From positions 277,501 to 341,500 of the forward strand of contig JAIGNY010001633.1 in the NCBI GenBank assembly GCA_020152595.1: a DNA stretch of 64,000 nucleotides, read 5' to 3'. The position numbers were made by a program, and so were the translations under genes. Of this stretch, positions 1-11,611 are shown piece by piece (within the stretch, counting starts at the first letter, position 1; every line of letters starts with the position of its first letter). This DNA is from Chiridota heheva. Taxonomy: Eukaryota; Echinodermata; Holothuroidea; Apodida; Chiridotidae. Below the pieces are notes generated by a model. That model searched no databases. It had not been told where the DNA came from and worked only from the letters and a program-made list of their open reading frames with translations.

Positions 1-136
1 GCCCCCTTCTTCTGTGACTGTAATAAACCCATGTACCCTTTATATAAATAAAACAAATTTATTAAATTGTTTCACGCCACGCCTGATTTTGCTTGGATTT
101 TTGGGCCGCACATCATTAACTTTTGGGAAAGACCGT
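1..136. other. AT-rich single-copy spacer
   Basis: This short left edge has no reading frame of note. It includes an AATAAA-like stretch near 50, but nothing shows that it is a polyadenylation site of a real transcript. It leads directly into the first tandem array. Confidence 0.4.
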
Positions 137-1316
137 GAGAATAATAAGACTGTGCTGATAATAAGACCGTGATAATAATAAGACCATCATAATAATAAGA
201 CCATCATAATAATAAGACCATCATAATAATAAGACCATCATAATAATAAGACCATCATAATAATTTGACCATAATAATAAGACCATCATAATAATAAGAC
301 CATCATAATAATAAGACCACCATAATAATAAGACCATCATAATAATAAGACCATCATAATAATAAGACCACCATAATAATAAGACCACCATAATAATAAG
401 ACCACCATAATAATAAGACCATCATAATAATTCAACCATCATAATAATAAGACCACCATAATAATAAGACCATCATAATAATAAGACCATCATAATAATA
501 AGACCACCATAATAATAAGACCATCATAATAATAAGACCATCATAATAATAAGACCACCATAATAATAAGACCACCATAATAATAAGACCATAATAATAA
601 TAAGACCACCATAAAAATAAGACTATCAAAATAATAAGACCACCATGATAATAAGATCACCATAATAATAAGACCACCATAATAATAAGACCATAATAAT
701 AATAAGATCACCATAATAATAAGACCATCATAATAATAATGATAATAATAAGACCATCATAATAAGATCACCATAATAATAAGACCACCATAAAAATAAG
801 ACTATCATAATAATAAGACCATCATAATAATAAGACCATCATAATAATAAGACCATCATAATAATAAGACCATAATAATAAGACTATCATAATAATAAGA
901 CCACCATAAAAATAAGACTATCATAATAATAAGACCCCCATAATAATAAGACCACCATAATAATAAGACCATCATAATAATAAGATCACCATAATAATAA
1001 GATCACCATAATAATAAGACCATCATAATAATTCAACCATCATAATAATAAGATCACCATAATAATCGACCACCATAATAATAAGACCATCATAATAATT
1101 CAACCATCATAATAATAAGACCATTCTAATAATAAGACCATCATAATAATAAGACCATCATAATGATAAGACCATCATAATAATCGACCATAATAATAAT
1201 AAGACCACCATAATAATACGACCAAAATAATAATAAGACCACCATAATAATAAGACCATCATAATAATGAGACCATCATAATAATAAGACCATCATAATA
1301 ATAAGACCATTATAAT
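137..1316. repeat. 17-bp minisatellite, about 69 copies
   Basis: The unit reads approximately GACCATCATAATAATAA and recurs every 17 bases. Common variants are ACCACC for ACCATC, TTCAACC or TTTGACC for AAGACC, and copies lacking 3 bases. Because 17 is not a multiple of 3, a frame repeats only every 51 bases (17 codons), which produces the Tyr/Leu/Ile-rich frame on the minus strand at 432-629. That frame is an artefact. Divergence is higher than in the later arrays, and short AAT-triplet slippage is visible inside units. Confidence 0.95.
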
Positions 1317-2609
1317 AAATTAATCGATCATTCATTTTTGTTGATCAATTAGGTTAATTTATGTCATTTGCATCAAATAATAAGTTGCTCTTTGAATAAC
1401 ATGAGATCAAGACAAAGCCCTGGTGGGAGTTTAAAGGATCTGTGGTCAAATTAGCTACTAAAGAGTACTGAAGTCTAGTGAGATGGTTGTACATGCAATT
1501 TAGCATAGGAGGAAAAATAATAATTAAAATCATTAAAAACTCCCAAAAATTGATAAGAAGTGTGTGTGATGTTACTATTAGGTAATATACTTTCTATGTA
1601 CACCAGCAATTTTTATTACTTCTGTTTTTTCACATTTTTGTTTGTTTCCAAACTGATGTAAACACATCTTAGAATATAAGGACACCTCTATGCCCCACAA
1701 GAAACCATGGCAGGTGCAGCATGTGCACATTCTTAGAAACTTGGATAAGTTAAAATGACATTTGCCCGTCATGCAATAAAACAAATAATATATTTACTAC
1801 AGTGTACATACAGGTTAATCCCCAGTGGCGGTCCTTAATGTGATTGGACAGAAATCTGTTGAAAAACTGCCATATGGTATGGTGACAGTAAGTAAACAAA
1901 CACAGTTAATATTTCTTTCCAAACTTGTGTGTTTGTTGGAATGACCCTGTAGCATGCTGAGAATGGCATTCACTCACTTAGTAGTGCAATCAAACCTCAA
2001 ACATAGAAATTAAGTTTATAGCTGTGTATTCACTCTTCCAACTTGATAAATAAACAAAGTATGATAAAGACTACATGTCTGAATCAGAGTATAGTCCAAG
2101 AGTATCTTATGCTCTTAAAGGTGGGGGATTTGGGTATATTTATAATGACACCACTTCCTGTCTATGATGATATCATCTATCTATGAAGTAATAAAAGTAA
2201 CTCCAAGAAATGAGGATATACCCAACAGCTATATTAGTAATTCACCATTATCCCAAACCAATATTAACAATTGATGAACCACCTTGAGAAACCAAGCTGA
2301 AAGGTGGGTAATAAAGAAGGTCACTCAAAACTACTCCAAACAACATTTGAGATAACTTGTGCTAATACCAGAAATAGATTGCTCTATATTACAACCCTAT
2401 CATCCTTTTCATGTAGTATGGATCATATTTCATCTGGTTTTCAATAACTTTTGGCTAAAGAAATTCTTCCAAAATAAAAAAGAAGTCATTGGGTACAAAA
2501 TACAATTGTGTAAGAACAATTTAGGAATATGCTTTTTCTTGTATAAATAAAGAGACACCAAATATGAGTCCCAGGATGAGGCCTAAAGATGCCATACTAC
2601 AAAATCCCT
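1317..2609. other. Single-copy spacer, no gene seen
   Basis: AT-rich sequence with frames no longer than about 70 codons on either strand. These show no recognisable domain and no codon pattern suggesting an exon. No transposon ends were recognised. Confidence 0.5.
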
Positions 2610-5600
2610 CAATAGACAATCTGGCACCACCCCACAGTATGTGAAGACCATGACAACAATCTGTTGTCTGGCACCACCCTACAGTATGTGAAGACCATAA
2701 CAACAATCTGTTATCTGGCACCACTCTACAGTATGTGAAGACCATAACAACAATCTGTTATCTGGCACCACCCTACAGTATGTGAAGACCATGACAACAA
2801 TCTGTTATCTGGCACCACTCTACAGTATGTGAAGACCATAACAACAATCTGTTGTTATCTGGCACCACCCTGTTATCTACAGTACAGTATGAAGACCATA
2901 ACAACAATCTGTTATCTGGCACCTGTTATCCCTACAGTATGTGAAGACCATGACAACAATCTGTTATCTGGACCATAACAACAATCTGTTATCTGGCACC
3001 ACCCTACAGTATGTGAAGACCATCACAACAACCTCTTATCTGGCACCACTCTACAGTATGTGAAGACCATGACAACAATCTGTTGTCTGGCAACACCCTA
3101 CAGTATGTGAAGACCATAACAACAATCTGTTATCTGGCACCACCCTACAGTATGTGAAGATCATGACAACAATCTGTTATCTGGCACCACTCTACAGTAT
3201 GTGAAGACCATAACAACAATCTGTTATCTGGCACCACTCTACAGTATCTGAAGACCATAACAACAATCTGTTATCTGGCACCACCCTACAGTATGTGAAG
3301 ACCAGAACAACAATCTGTTATCTGGCACCACTCTACAGTATGTGAAGACCATGACAACAATCTGTTATCTGGCACCACACTACAGTATGTAAAGACCATG
3401 ACAACAATCTGTTATCTGGCACCACCCTACAGTATGTGAAGACCATGACAACAATCTGTTATCTGGCACCACTCTACAGTATGTGAAGACCATGACAACA
3501 ATCTGTTATCTGGCACCACTTTACAGTATGTGAAGACCATGACAACAATCTGTTATCTGGCACCACCCTACAGTATGTGAAGACCAACAACAACAATCTG
3601 TTGTCTGGCACCAGTATGAAGACCATGACAACAATCTGTTATCTGGAACCCTACAGTATGTGAAGACCATGACAACAATCTGTTATCTGGCACCACTCTA
3701 CAGTATGTGAAGACCATAACAACAATCTGTTATCTGGCACCACTCTACAGTATGTGAAGACCATGACAACAATCTGTTGTCTGGCACCACCCTACAGTAT
3801 GTGAAGACCATGACAACAATCTGTTATCTGGCACCATCCTACAGTATGTGAAGACCATGACAACAATCTGTTATCTGGCACCACCCTACAGTATGTGAAG
3901 ACCATGACAACAAATTGTTATCTGGCACCACTCTACAGTATGTGAAGACCATAACAACAATCTGTTATCTGGCACCACCCTACAGTATGTGAAGACCATG
4001 ACAACAATCTGTTATCTGGCACCACTCTACAGTATGTGAAGACCATGACAACAATCTGTTATCTGGCACCACCCTACAGTATGTGAAGACCATGACAACA
4101 ATCTGTTATCTGGCACCACCCTACAGTATGTGAAGACCATGACAACAATCTGTTATCTGGCACCACTCTACAGTATGTGAAGACCATGACAACAATCTGT
4201 TATCTGGCACCACCCTACAGTATGTGAAGACCATGACAACAATCTGTTATCTGGCACCACCCTACAGTATGTGAAGACCATGACAACAATCTGTTGTCTG
4301 TTATCTGGCACCACCCACAGTATGTGAAGACCATGACAACAATCTGTTATCTGGCACCACCTACAGTATGTGAAGACCATGACAACAATCTGTTATCTGG
4401 CACCACCCTACAGTATGTGAAGACCATGACAACAATCTGTTATCTGGCACCACCCTACAGTATGTGAAGACCATGACAACAATCTGTTATCTGGCACCAC
4501 TCTACAGTATGTGAAGACCAGAACAACAATCTGTTATCTGGCACCACCCTACAGTATGTGAAGACCATGACAACAATCTGTTATCTGGCACCACCCTACA
4601 GTATGTGAAAACCATGACAACAATCTGTTGTCTGGCACCACCCTATAGTATGTGAAGACCATGACAACAATCTGTTGTCTGGCACCACCCTACAGTATGT
4701 GAAGACCATGACAACAATCTGTTATCTGGCACCACCCTACAGTATGTGAAGACCATAACAACAATCTGTTATCTGGCACCACCCTACAGTATGTGAAGAC
4801 CATGACAACAATCTGTTATCTGGCACCACTCTACAGTATGTGAAGACCATAACAACAATCTGTTATCTGGCACCACCCTACAGTATGTGAAGACCATAAC
4901 AACAATCTGTTATCTGGCACCACCCTACAGTATGTGAAGACCATCACAACAATCTCTTATCTGGCACCACTCTACAGTATGTGAAGACCATAACAACAAT
5001 CTGTTATCTGGCACCACTCTACAGTATGTGAAGACCATAACAACAATCTGTTATCTGGCACCACCCTACAGTATGTGAAGACCATGACAACAATCTGTTA
5101 TCTGGCACCACCCTACAGTATGTGAAGACCATAACAACAATCTGTTATCTGGCACCACCCTACAGTATGTGAAGACCATGACAACAATCTGTTATCTGGC
5201 ACCACCCTACAGTATGTGAAGACCATGACAACAATCTGTCTGTCTGAAGACCATGACAACAATCTGTTATCTGGCACCCTACCACCCTACAGTATGTGAA
5301 GACCATGACAACAATCTGTTATCTGGCACCACCCTACAGTATGTGAAGACCATAGACCAACAATCTGTTATCTGGCACCACTCTACAGTATGTGAAGACC
5401 ATAACAACAATCTGTTATCTGGCACCACTCTACAGTATGTGAAGACCAGAACAACAATCTGTTATCTGGCACCACCTACAGTATGTGAAGACCATGAACA
5501 ACAATCTGTTATCTGGCACCACTCTACAGTATGTGAAGACCATGACAACAATCTGTTATCTGGCACCACACTACAGTATGTGAAGACCATGACAACAATC

Positions 5601-5842
5601 TGTTATCTGGCACCACCCTACAGTATGTGAAGACCATGACAACAATCTGTTGTCTGGCACCACCCTACAGTATGTGAAGACCATGACAACAATCTGTTAT
5701 CTGGCACCACTCTACAGTATGTGAAGACCATAACAACAATCTGTTATCTGGCACCACTCTACAGTATGTGAAGACCATGACAACAATCTGTTGTCTGGCA
5801 CCACCCTACAGTATGTGAAGACCATGACAACAATCTGTTGTT
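2610..5842. repeat. 47-bp minisatellite, about 68 copies
   Basis: The unit is 47 bases (for example ATGTGAAGAC at 4081 and again at 4128). Landmarks in each unit are ACAGTATGTGAAGACCATGA, CAACAATCTGTTATCTGG and CACCACCC. Variation is mostly ATGACAAC versus ATAACAAC and CACCACCC versus CACCACTC. Several copies carry deletions or partial duplications (near 2865-2990, 3590-3660, 4290-4320 and 5235-5290). Since 47 is not a multiple of 3, all frames cycle, and the 125-codon plus-strand frame at 5253-5630 is a by-product. There are no variable spacers between conserved repeats, so this is not a CRISPR array. Confidence 0.97.
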
Positions 5843-6376
5843 CGGGTTCAATAAGAACTTGACCAGTGTGTTTATTGCTTGCTCAGTGGCTTGGTCAGCA
5901 GTCTTAGTGTAGATCTGTTCATGACGGATTACTTCCACCAAAATGGCAGTGGCCGCAAAAGAAATGAAAAACTTATAGATATTCTAGCTTCTATGACACT
6001 CCCTTAATTTGTAATATATTTCCTACCATTTTCATCACTAACTAGGCATGGAAACAAGATATATTGTCATGTTACAGAATGTACAAAATACAAATCCTTA
6101 GAATTATATACATTGCAGAAGGTCATTAGAAACATATTGGCTTCGCAATAACAACAGCAGCTTGTTATTTCATGCTCTAACAATATTAATAAAGACAATT
6201 TCTGAATTCACTTGGTCTAAAAGTATTTATGATAAAATTGAAGGTGCAATATTTGAAAAACCGAAATGACTAACTCAAAGATGTTTCTCTTAATAAAACT
6301 CTTTACAGTCACTAACAAACATCCCATTTTGCTGAAGCAGCATTCAACTCATTTCTTCTTGCATATCAGTCAGGGC
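5843..6376. other. Single-copy spacer, no gene seen
   Basis: AT-rich sequence between two arrays. I see no frame of interest, no element ends and no RNA gene. Confidence 0.45.
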
Positions 6377-6874
6377 CACAGCTAGTGGGGTGGGGGAAGG
6401 ATACTACAGCTAGTGGGGTGGGGGAAGGATAACACAGCTAGTGGGTGGGGAAGGATTACACAGCTAGTGGGGTGGGAGAAGGATGACACAGCTAGTGGGG
6501 TGGGGAAGGATAACACAGCTAGTGGGGTGGGGGAAGGATACCACAGCTAGTGGGGTGGGGGAAGGATAACACAGCTAGTGGGGTGGGGAAGGATTACACA
6601 GCTAGTAGGGTGGGGAAGGATAACACAGCTAGTGGGGTGGGGGAAGGATAACACAGCTAGTGGGGTGGGGAAGGATAACACAGCTAGTGGGGTGGGGAAG
6701 GATTACACAGCTAGTGGGGTGGGAGAAGGATAACACAGCTAGTGGGGTGGGGGAAGGATAACACAGCTAGTGGGGTGGGGGAAGGATAACACAGCTAGTG
6801 GGGTGGGGGAAGGATAACACAGCTAGTGGGGTGGGGGAAGGATAACACAGCTAGTGGGGTGGGTGAAGAATAAC
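6377..6874. repeat. 28-bp G-rich minisatellite, about 18 copies
   Basis: The unit repeats every 28 bases, for example ACAGCTAG at 6791 and 6819. Each unit carries CACAGCTAGT followed by GGGGTGGGGGAAGGATAA. The second G run varies between 4 and 5, and a few copies have GGGTGGGG. The plus strand is strongly G-rich, with two or three G runs per unit. Confidence 0.96.
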
Positions 6875-7267
6875 AAACAAGTTCAATAAAAATTTAAAGC
6901 ATTTATACCTATGTTTCCCCCACATAACAACAGATTAACATCAGAAATGGATGAGGTCTGACTTTATCCACTTTTAATGTGAATTTTCCAATTCTAAGGT
7001 TTCAGAAAGTTGAACACAATTCAGCTGATGATAAATCCACACATTCATGGACCTGTTATAAGCATAAAATACCACAGACACCAAATCTACCACATGTGTG
7101 GTATGTTTGAAATACCAGCAAGCTCTTTTCTTGAACACATTCTTTTTTAAGTTCCAGACAAATTAACTTTTGAGGTGAAAAAGGGGTAAAATTGAAGGTA
7201 AACATCTCTGAGGAATTTTCCATAGTACAAAGGACCACTCCTGACAAATTTTTGAAGGGTTACACAC
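6875..7267. other. Single-copy spacer, no gene seen
   Basis: Frames here (for example 7056-7247 on the minus strand) overlap each other and show no domain. Nothing else was recognised. Confidence 0.4.
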
Positions 7268-7392
7268 AAGGGGTACTCCAATGAGTGGAAGGAACTGTTT
7301 ATTATTAACATTATACAAGGGGTACTCCAATGAGTGGAACTGTTCATTATTAACATTATACAAGGGGTACTCCAATAAGTGGAACTGTTCAT
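7268..7392. repeat. 45-bp tandem repeat, 2.7 copies
   Basis: GGGGTACTCCAATGAGTGGA recurs at 45-base spacing, followed by a segment containing TTATTAACATTATACAA. The first copy has a 5-base insertion. This small array shows the same kind of local duplication as the large ones at an early size. The overlapping frames of 81-95 codons across it are repeat-driven. Confidence 0.9.
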
Positions 7393-7516
7393 TTATTACT
7401 AAAAGTATGTATGTATCCATCAAACTCAGGAGCTGTGACGTATTACTACAATCCCATTCAACACTTACTGGATGCTTTATGCCAACTGGGAAAGTAGGTG
7501 TTCTTGATTATCAGTC

Positions 7517-8248
7517 CTTAAAGGATTATTTCAGTGGTCCAGCAAGTTTATCTTACATGAGGCTTTAAATAGAAACAATATGGTGAATAAAGCATTTACA
7601 AATCTGATTCCATTAAGGAGATAATCAGGTTTAAAGTGCTGTCTTACCCATGTAGAAATGACTGGTGTAGTAAGACCTTCTTGGTGTAGTGGTTAGTGCT
7701 TTGTCCTCTCACCCCCCGCATGTCCCGGGTTAGAATCCCGGTGGGTCTGCAACCAGTGAGGTCACAACTAATTATTAAAGGCTGTGGCCGTCTTAAAATA
7801 ATGTCCAGCACTGGATGCTTTTGGGACGTTAAACCTTGCTATGCTATGCTAAGTTTACTTCGGAAAGTTTGCACCCTCATCTTCGGCTTCTTAACAATTA
7901 TTAACGTATTTTAAAGAAAATACATTTAACATTTTTACTATTTCAATCATTTCTCTTGAACTTTCTTTAGGTGGTAAATTATAATACCCTTACTAGATTC
8001 TGCTTGACTACTTTCCTGACATATTCAATGGTTTTAAGTCACAAAATATGATAAAATACATACAAACTGAGGAGTCTGAGTATGTGATGTCACAAGCAGT
8101 CGTGTCTACCTAAATGATACCAAACTTTAAGCTTGAATATCTCCTTAACGGAATCAGATATTGTAATGCTTTTTTTGACCTTTTTGTTTCTTCTAAAGCT
8201 CTCTTTCATATAAGATGAGCTTGCTTGACCCTTGAACTAATCCTTCAA
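7517..8248. mobile_element. Family A foldback (MITE-like) element, with a SINE nested inside
   Basis: The left arm (about 7517-7680) and right arm (about 8080-8248) are inverted copies of each other. Outer ends read TTAAAGGATTA and TAATCCTTCAAGG, and both arms carry the CCAGCAAG or CTTGCTTG block and a GTAGAAATGACTG-like inner end. The element corresponds, in reverse orientation, to the copy at 13401-13968, including interior matches such as AGGTGGTAAATTATAATACC. It codes for nothing and has no transposase, so it is non-autonomous. The extra 175 bases at 7676-7850 are a tRNA-derived SINE absent from the other copy. Confidence 0.8.
7676..7850 (+). mobile_element. tRNA-derived SINE
   Basis: The head resembles a tRNA gene. 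An A-box-like TGGTGTAGTGG lies at 7682-7692 and a B-box-like GGTTAGAATCC at 7728-7738, the spacing of an internal RNA polymerase III promoter. The B box differs from the usual GGTTCGANTCC at C to A. The downstream body contains TTTGGGACGTTAAACC, a motif I associate from memory with SINE tails in marine invertebrates, and it ends in a short TGCTA repeat. It is not a functional tRNA, since no cloverleaf extends beyond the head. The flanks carry only an imperfect direct repeat (TAAGACCTT and TAAGTTTACT). Confidence 0.85.
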
Positions 8249-8905
8249 GGATGACCTCATTAAAATCATGTTGAATCATTCTTTTTTGTAGGAAGGGAGG
8301 ATAGGGGAAAACTACTTTGTATATTGTGTAGTCACAAATAGAAGTTCTTTGTGTGTTTGTTGAGCAGGAGGTCATCCACATCCATGCCAAACTAAGCAAA
8401 ATACCGGACAGTTTTGCCTTTCTATTTTTAAAAGTGGATGAATACTTCGTTTAGATGGTTTGAGGGTTGCAAAGCCAGACTGCTAATTACATTTGTAGCC
8501 CCAACAAAATTAATTTGCATCTGCATATTAAGATCATTGTTATATTATTCTGACCTCACAATTCAAACCTTAAAGTGAAAACAGATGTAATCAATCAGCT
8601 TCATTCTGTCTGAGTTCTGTCATTTCACCAGCTTTGGAAAGCTAAAAGTTTGAGATTGACAAACTTAACCATAAAATTACCTTTATGTAACCTCTCTGAG
8701 GTAATACCTGCACCTAAAGTTTGGACAAACCAGAAAACCAAAGGTTTTAAGGTTCCAATGCACAATATGAATTTTAAGTTTGAAATATTGTATAATAAAT
8801 GTTATTGCACAATGGGCTCAAAATAACAATGACAACCAAATAACTAAGTTCTCACAAAAATAGAATTTCACAATTAATTAAATTCGATACCACTTTTATC
8901 CCATT
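8249..8905. other. Single-copy spacer, no gene seen
   Basis: AT-rich sequence without a convincing frame. No repeats or element termini were recognised. Confidence 0.4.
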
Positions 8906-9205
8906 CATTGGTGTAGCCACAGGGGGGCCAGGGGGTTATACCCCAGCCCCCCCCCAAAAAAAATACACATCAAAAATATGTTTCGCCCAGGTGAGCAAGT
9001 TTTACTGAAAACTTAATTGACATGTGTGTTTTTGGTTTTGAGCAAAATAAATTCAGCATATAAAACTCAAGAGCTTTTACAAACTCTATATGTAATGCAC
9101 ACCTTCAGACTGTGTGACATATATCACACAGACATTTATCTCCCTCCCCACTCCCCTCCCAAAAAAAGGAAGGGAAAAAAAAAGAAATCCTGGCTTACGC
9201 CAGTG
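8906..9205. mobile_element. Short TIR element, about 300 bp
   Basis: The left end reads CATTGGTGTAGCCAC and the right end, on the opposite strand, CACTGGCGTAAGCCAG, an imperfect inverted pair. Just inside the left end is a G-run then C-run stretch (GGGGGGCCAGGGGG and later CCCCCCCCC), and A-rich tracts follow. There is no coding capacity. The design resembles the elements at 17171-17611 and the right end near 32325. No target duplication is obvious. Confidence 0.6.
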
Positions 9206-9599
9206 CCTAATTCCCTTGATGTCCCGTAGCTTTCTGGAACTTTGCCCCTTGATAACAAACCATGCGTTTTGGCTTCAACTTTAACACATTTTATATCTCT
9301 AAAATGCATAATTTCTCAGAGCCTCCGACCCCACCAGGGGCCCTTAGGTGGGTCCTGGACACCATGCTGTGGGGCTTAAAGCAATGTCACCTTACAACAT
9401 ACTTTTGGTTAAGCCCCATTAAAAATACCTTTCGCTGCTCATGGTTGGCCCCCTAAACAAACCTTTGTGGTTCCAAAGCTTTTTTTCTTTTCATATGCTG
9501 ATTGATTCGCAAGTTTCGTATTAACTGTTGTCATTGGATATCATGATATATTTGCTCCAAAATATCTGCCACGACCAACATTCAGATCAATAAAATAGA
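9206..9599. other. Spacer with fragment of a dispersed repeat
   Basis: Around 9310-9440 there is a GC-richer stretch with GGGGCCCTTAGGTGGGTCC and TGGGGCTTAAAGC. This resembles the 'gggctttgcccctggacccc' blocks near 31.0-32.2 kb, so it is probably a transposon remnant. The rest shows nothing recognisable. Confidence 0.4.
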
Positions 9600-10960
9600 T
9601 GTACAACACTAACATGTGCACAATAATTAACAACATTATCATAGCAAGTATGATGCAAAACAGACATACTGCACGGTTGCTCATGTATCATATTTAAATA
9701 ATTTTACGTTAAGCCCCACCTACTCATTAATATGCATGGTATCACCACCAAAACCAATAAGGCACATCCATATACCATAGGTTATCTGTGTATCACATAT
9801 GACTTGAATCCAGTTTATCATTCTTCAGATATCGTGATTACAAGCTCTTTTCAGCAAAATCATATTAATTAGCCCGCCCAAAATGCATACTAATGAAATT
9901 CAATGTTTTTATACCATGAACATGTAAACATTAGCAAACATTAAGTGTACCAAATATGAAACAAAACATATATGTGCTTGTTATAATATGAGCTTTTCAA
10001 GATTTATATTAAACCCTGCCTACTCATTAATATGCTTGACATCACCACCAAAGATAATAGGGCACTTCTACGGACCATGGGAAATCTGCGTACTACATGA
10101 CTTGAATCCAGTTTATCATTCTTTAGATATCGAGTTTACAAGCTCTTTTCAGCAAAATCATATTAAGCCCCACCCACTATGCATATTAATGAAATCTTTT
10201 TATACTATGAACATGTACTAACATCATAACTGTACCAAATATAAAATAAAACAGTTATGCGGTTGTTAAAATGAGCATTTAAGATTTTCACATTAAGCCA
10301 CGCCTACTCATTAATATGCATGACATCACCACCAAAAATAATAGGGCACTTCTACGGACCATAGGCTATCTGTGTACGACATATGACATGAATCCACTGT
10401 ACCGTTCTTGAGATATCGTGTTTACGAGCTGGCCATCACATTAACACACACGCCATCATGACCTTAACATGTATATACTTGCTAACAACATAATACTTTA
10501 TGCCTTGTCTACTCAGTAATATGCATGACATCACCACCAAAAACAATAGGGCACATCAACAGACCATGGGCTATATGTGTACCACATATGAACTGCATCT
10601 CACATATCGTTCTTGAGATACTATGTTTACAAGCTTTTTTCAACAAAATCATGTTAAGCCCAACCCACTATGCATATGTTACCATGAACATGTACAGATT
10701 AAGTAACGAGCATAAATACACCAAATATGAAACAAAACAGACATGTGGTTGTTTAAATAAAAACACTTAAACATTTTAACATTAAGCTCCGCCTACTCAT
10801 AAATATGCATGACATCACTACCAAAAACAATAGGGCACATCTACGGACCATTGGGCTATCTGTGTATGACATATGACATGAATCCGGTTTATCGTTCTTG
10901 AGATATCGAGTGTATGAGCTGGTGTCACACACACACAACATACACACATGCCATCAGGGC
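9600..10960. repeat. About 285-bp tandem repeat, 4-5 divergent copies
   Basis: The landmark CCTACTCATTAATATGC recurs at about 9720, 10018, 10303, 10508 (as CTACTCAGTAATATGC) and 10793, giving spacings near 298, 285, 205 and 285. Each unit also holds CACCACCAAAAACAATAGGG, a CCATGGGCTATCTGTGTA-like block and TTCTTGAGATATCG. One unit is about 80 bases short. Copies are much more diverged than in the minisatellites, so this array is older. Small frames (for example 9988-10221) are incidental. Confidence 0.85.
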
Positions 10961-11611
10961 CATATAGGTTTCTGAAGCTAATCATATTGGAACCAAAAAG
11001 TAATTAGGCATGCGATCGGCTCAAAATAAGCTAACAATTGAAATGTTCTGTAAATTTGACTTCCTGCAAGACAAAATCATCATTTAATAAATAAATGAAA
11101 TAATGGTCCCCTAATCTTGATGAGACATAACTACTCCCAAGTTCAGTTATCGTGTTAATGTGGAGATAATTTTACTGGTGATATTTCTGACAAACTTCCC
11201 ACTTCAAAGCATTTGGTAAGGTATGTGTGGGAGGCCGGTATGTCTGGAAGGCCTCAGGAATAAGATACAAATGTCCTAAATATCAAACATGTGATCAATT
11301 AAAAACAAAAAAATGAAACTTTACTGACAGTCATAATTTGACAGGGATCCTGCTTCAGTAATTTCAACATCTGTTCAGGAACCATACACCCACAGAGAAA
11401 TATGTTTTCTCATCTTACTGTCTCCCTTAATCAATTCATAACATCTGCCTCTCCTCATTAAATGGAAATGTGATATCTTAAAATAGACTATTTCTTTCCT
11501 TGCACAGACCTCTTCATCCCTCATAGGTTTAAATATGAACAAAGAAACCTTAAACATTTCAAATACTTAAAAACTTATCCAGGAAAGAAGACAACAGCAC
11601 TTCAAAAAGCA
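10961..11611. other. Single-copy spacer, no gene seen
   Basis: No supported frame or element. The 60-codon minus frame at 11375-11557 has no recognisable motif. Confidence 0.4.

Noticed and set aside
2610-5842. Possible CRISPR array (regular ~47-bp spacing)
   Set aside because: The entire unit is repeated and there are no variable spacers. The surrounding DNA is animal repeat sequence and no cas genes are present.
7676-7760. True tRNA gene
   Set aside because: A- and B-box-like motifs are present, but the B box is altered, no proper acceptor stem was found, and the sequence continues into a SINE body and tail inside a transposon.
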